Made by a program: the position numbers and the translations under genes. This document shows, in pieces, positions 13,412 through 13,419 of a stretch of DNA of 13,419 bases. The notes under the pieces were generated by a model. It was not told the origin of the DNA. It did not search any database and saw nothing but the letters and a program-made list of their open reading frames with translations. Origin of the DNA: an uncultured Eubacteriales bacterium (lineage in GTDB: Bacteria > Bacillota > Clostridia > Lachnospirales > Anaerotignaceae); the NCBI GenBank assembly GCA_934256695.1, contig CAKQPE010000048.1, positions 1 through 13,419 on the forward strand, read 5' to 3'. The first letter of the stretch is position 1, and each line of letters starts with the position of its first letter.

Positions 13412-13419
13412 ACCTAAAC

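Noticed and set aside
1..13419. CRISPR array, prophage, transposase, tRNA or rRNA
   Set aside because: No regularly spaced repeats, integrase or transposase frames, and no cloverleaf or rRNA sequence were seen.

Overview
The window is about 13.4 kb of low-GC DNA with every gene on the + strand. Purine-rich Shine-Dalgarno sites, frequent ATA and AGA codons, a class III fructose-1,6-bisphosphatase, a GSI-alpha type glutamine synthetase and an ANTAR regulator point to an anaerobic Firmicute of class Clostridia. A Lachnospiraceae-like member is plausible, but the sequence alone does not fix the family. I see no phage, transposase, CRISPR, tRNA or rRNA. Apart from one palindromic repeat at the right edge it reads as ordinary chromosome.

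Layout. 2-1431: the 3' end of fbp, then truA two bases later. 1461-5405: the nitrogen-assimilation block glnA, a gene for an ANTAR-domain RNA-binding regulator, and amt, which encodes an ammonium transporter fused to its own P-II (GlnK) signalling domain. 5406-11897: a long intergenic region, then gltB and gltD, the two subunits of NADPH-type glutamate synthase. 11911-13307: a two-OB-fold SSB-like protein with a long structured leader, and a short divergent corrinoid-adenosyltransferase-like P-loop protein, each with its own promoter. 13369-13411: a double-palindrome intergenic repeat.

The main result is a control layer that links the nitrogen genes. Each of the three leaders (glnA, amt, gltB) has a small hairpin with a six-base loop of the form AxxGxx (AAAGGC, AAAGGC, AAAGAG). 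Its 3' half is also the 5' arm of an intrinsic terminator, so the two folds exclude each other. This is the hallmark of ANTAR antitermination. The regulator that would read these hairpins is encoded between glnA and amt. It has a receiver-like N-terminus without the phospho-acceptor Asp and a C-terminal ANTAR domain. The proposed circuit is that Amt-GlnK imports and senses ammonium, GlnA and GltBD fix it by the GS-GOGAT cycle, and the ANTAR protein decides whether RNA polymerase passes each leader terminator. Unlike the two-hairpin ANTAR sites established for EutV and NasR, glnA and gltB have no room for a first hairpin between promoter and loop, so these look like single-hexaloop sites.

GlnA also carries Asp where the family has its flap Glu (position 304). 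Start sites were corrected for glnA (GTG 1584), gltB (ATG 5780), the SSB-like gene (ATG 12050) and, tentatively, the last gene (ATG 12751).
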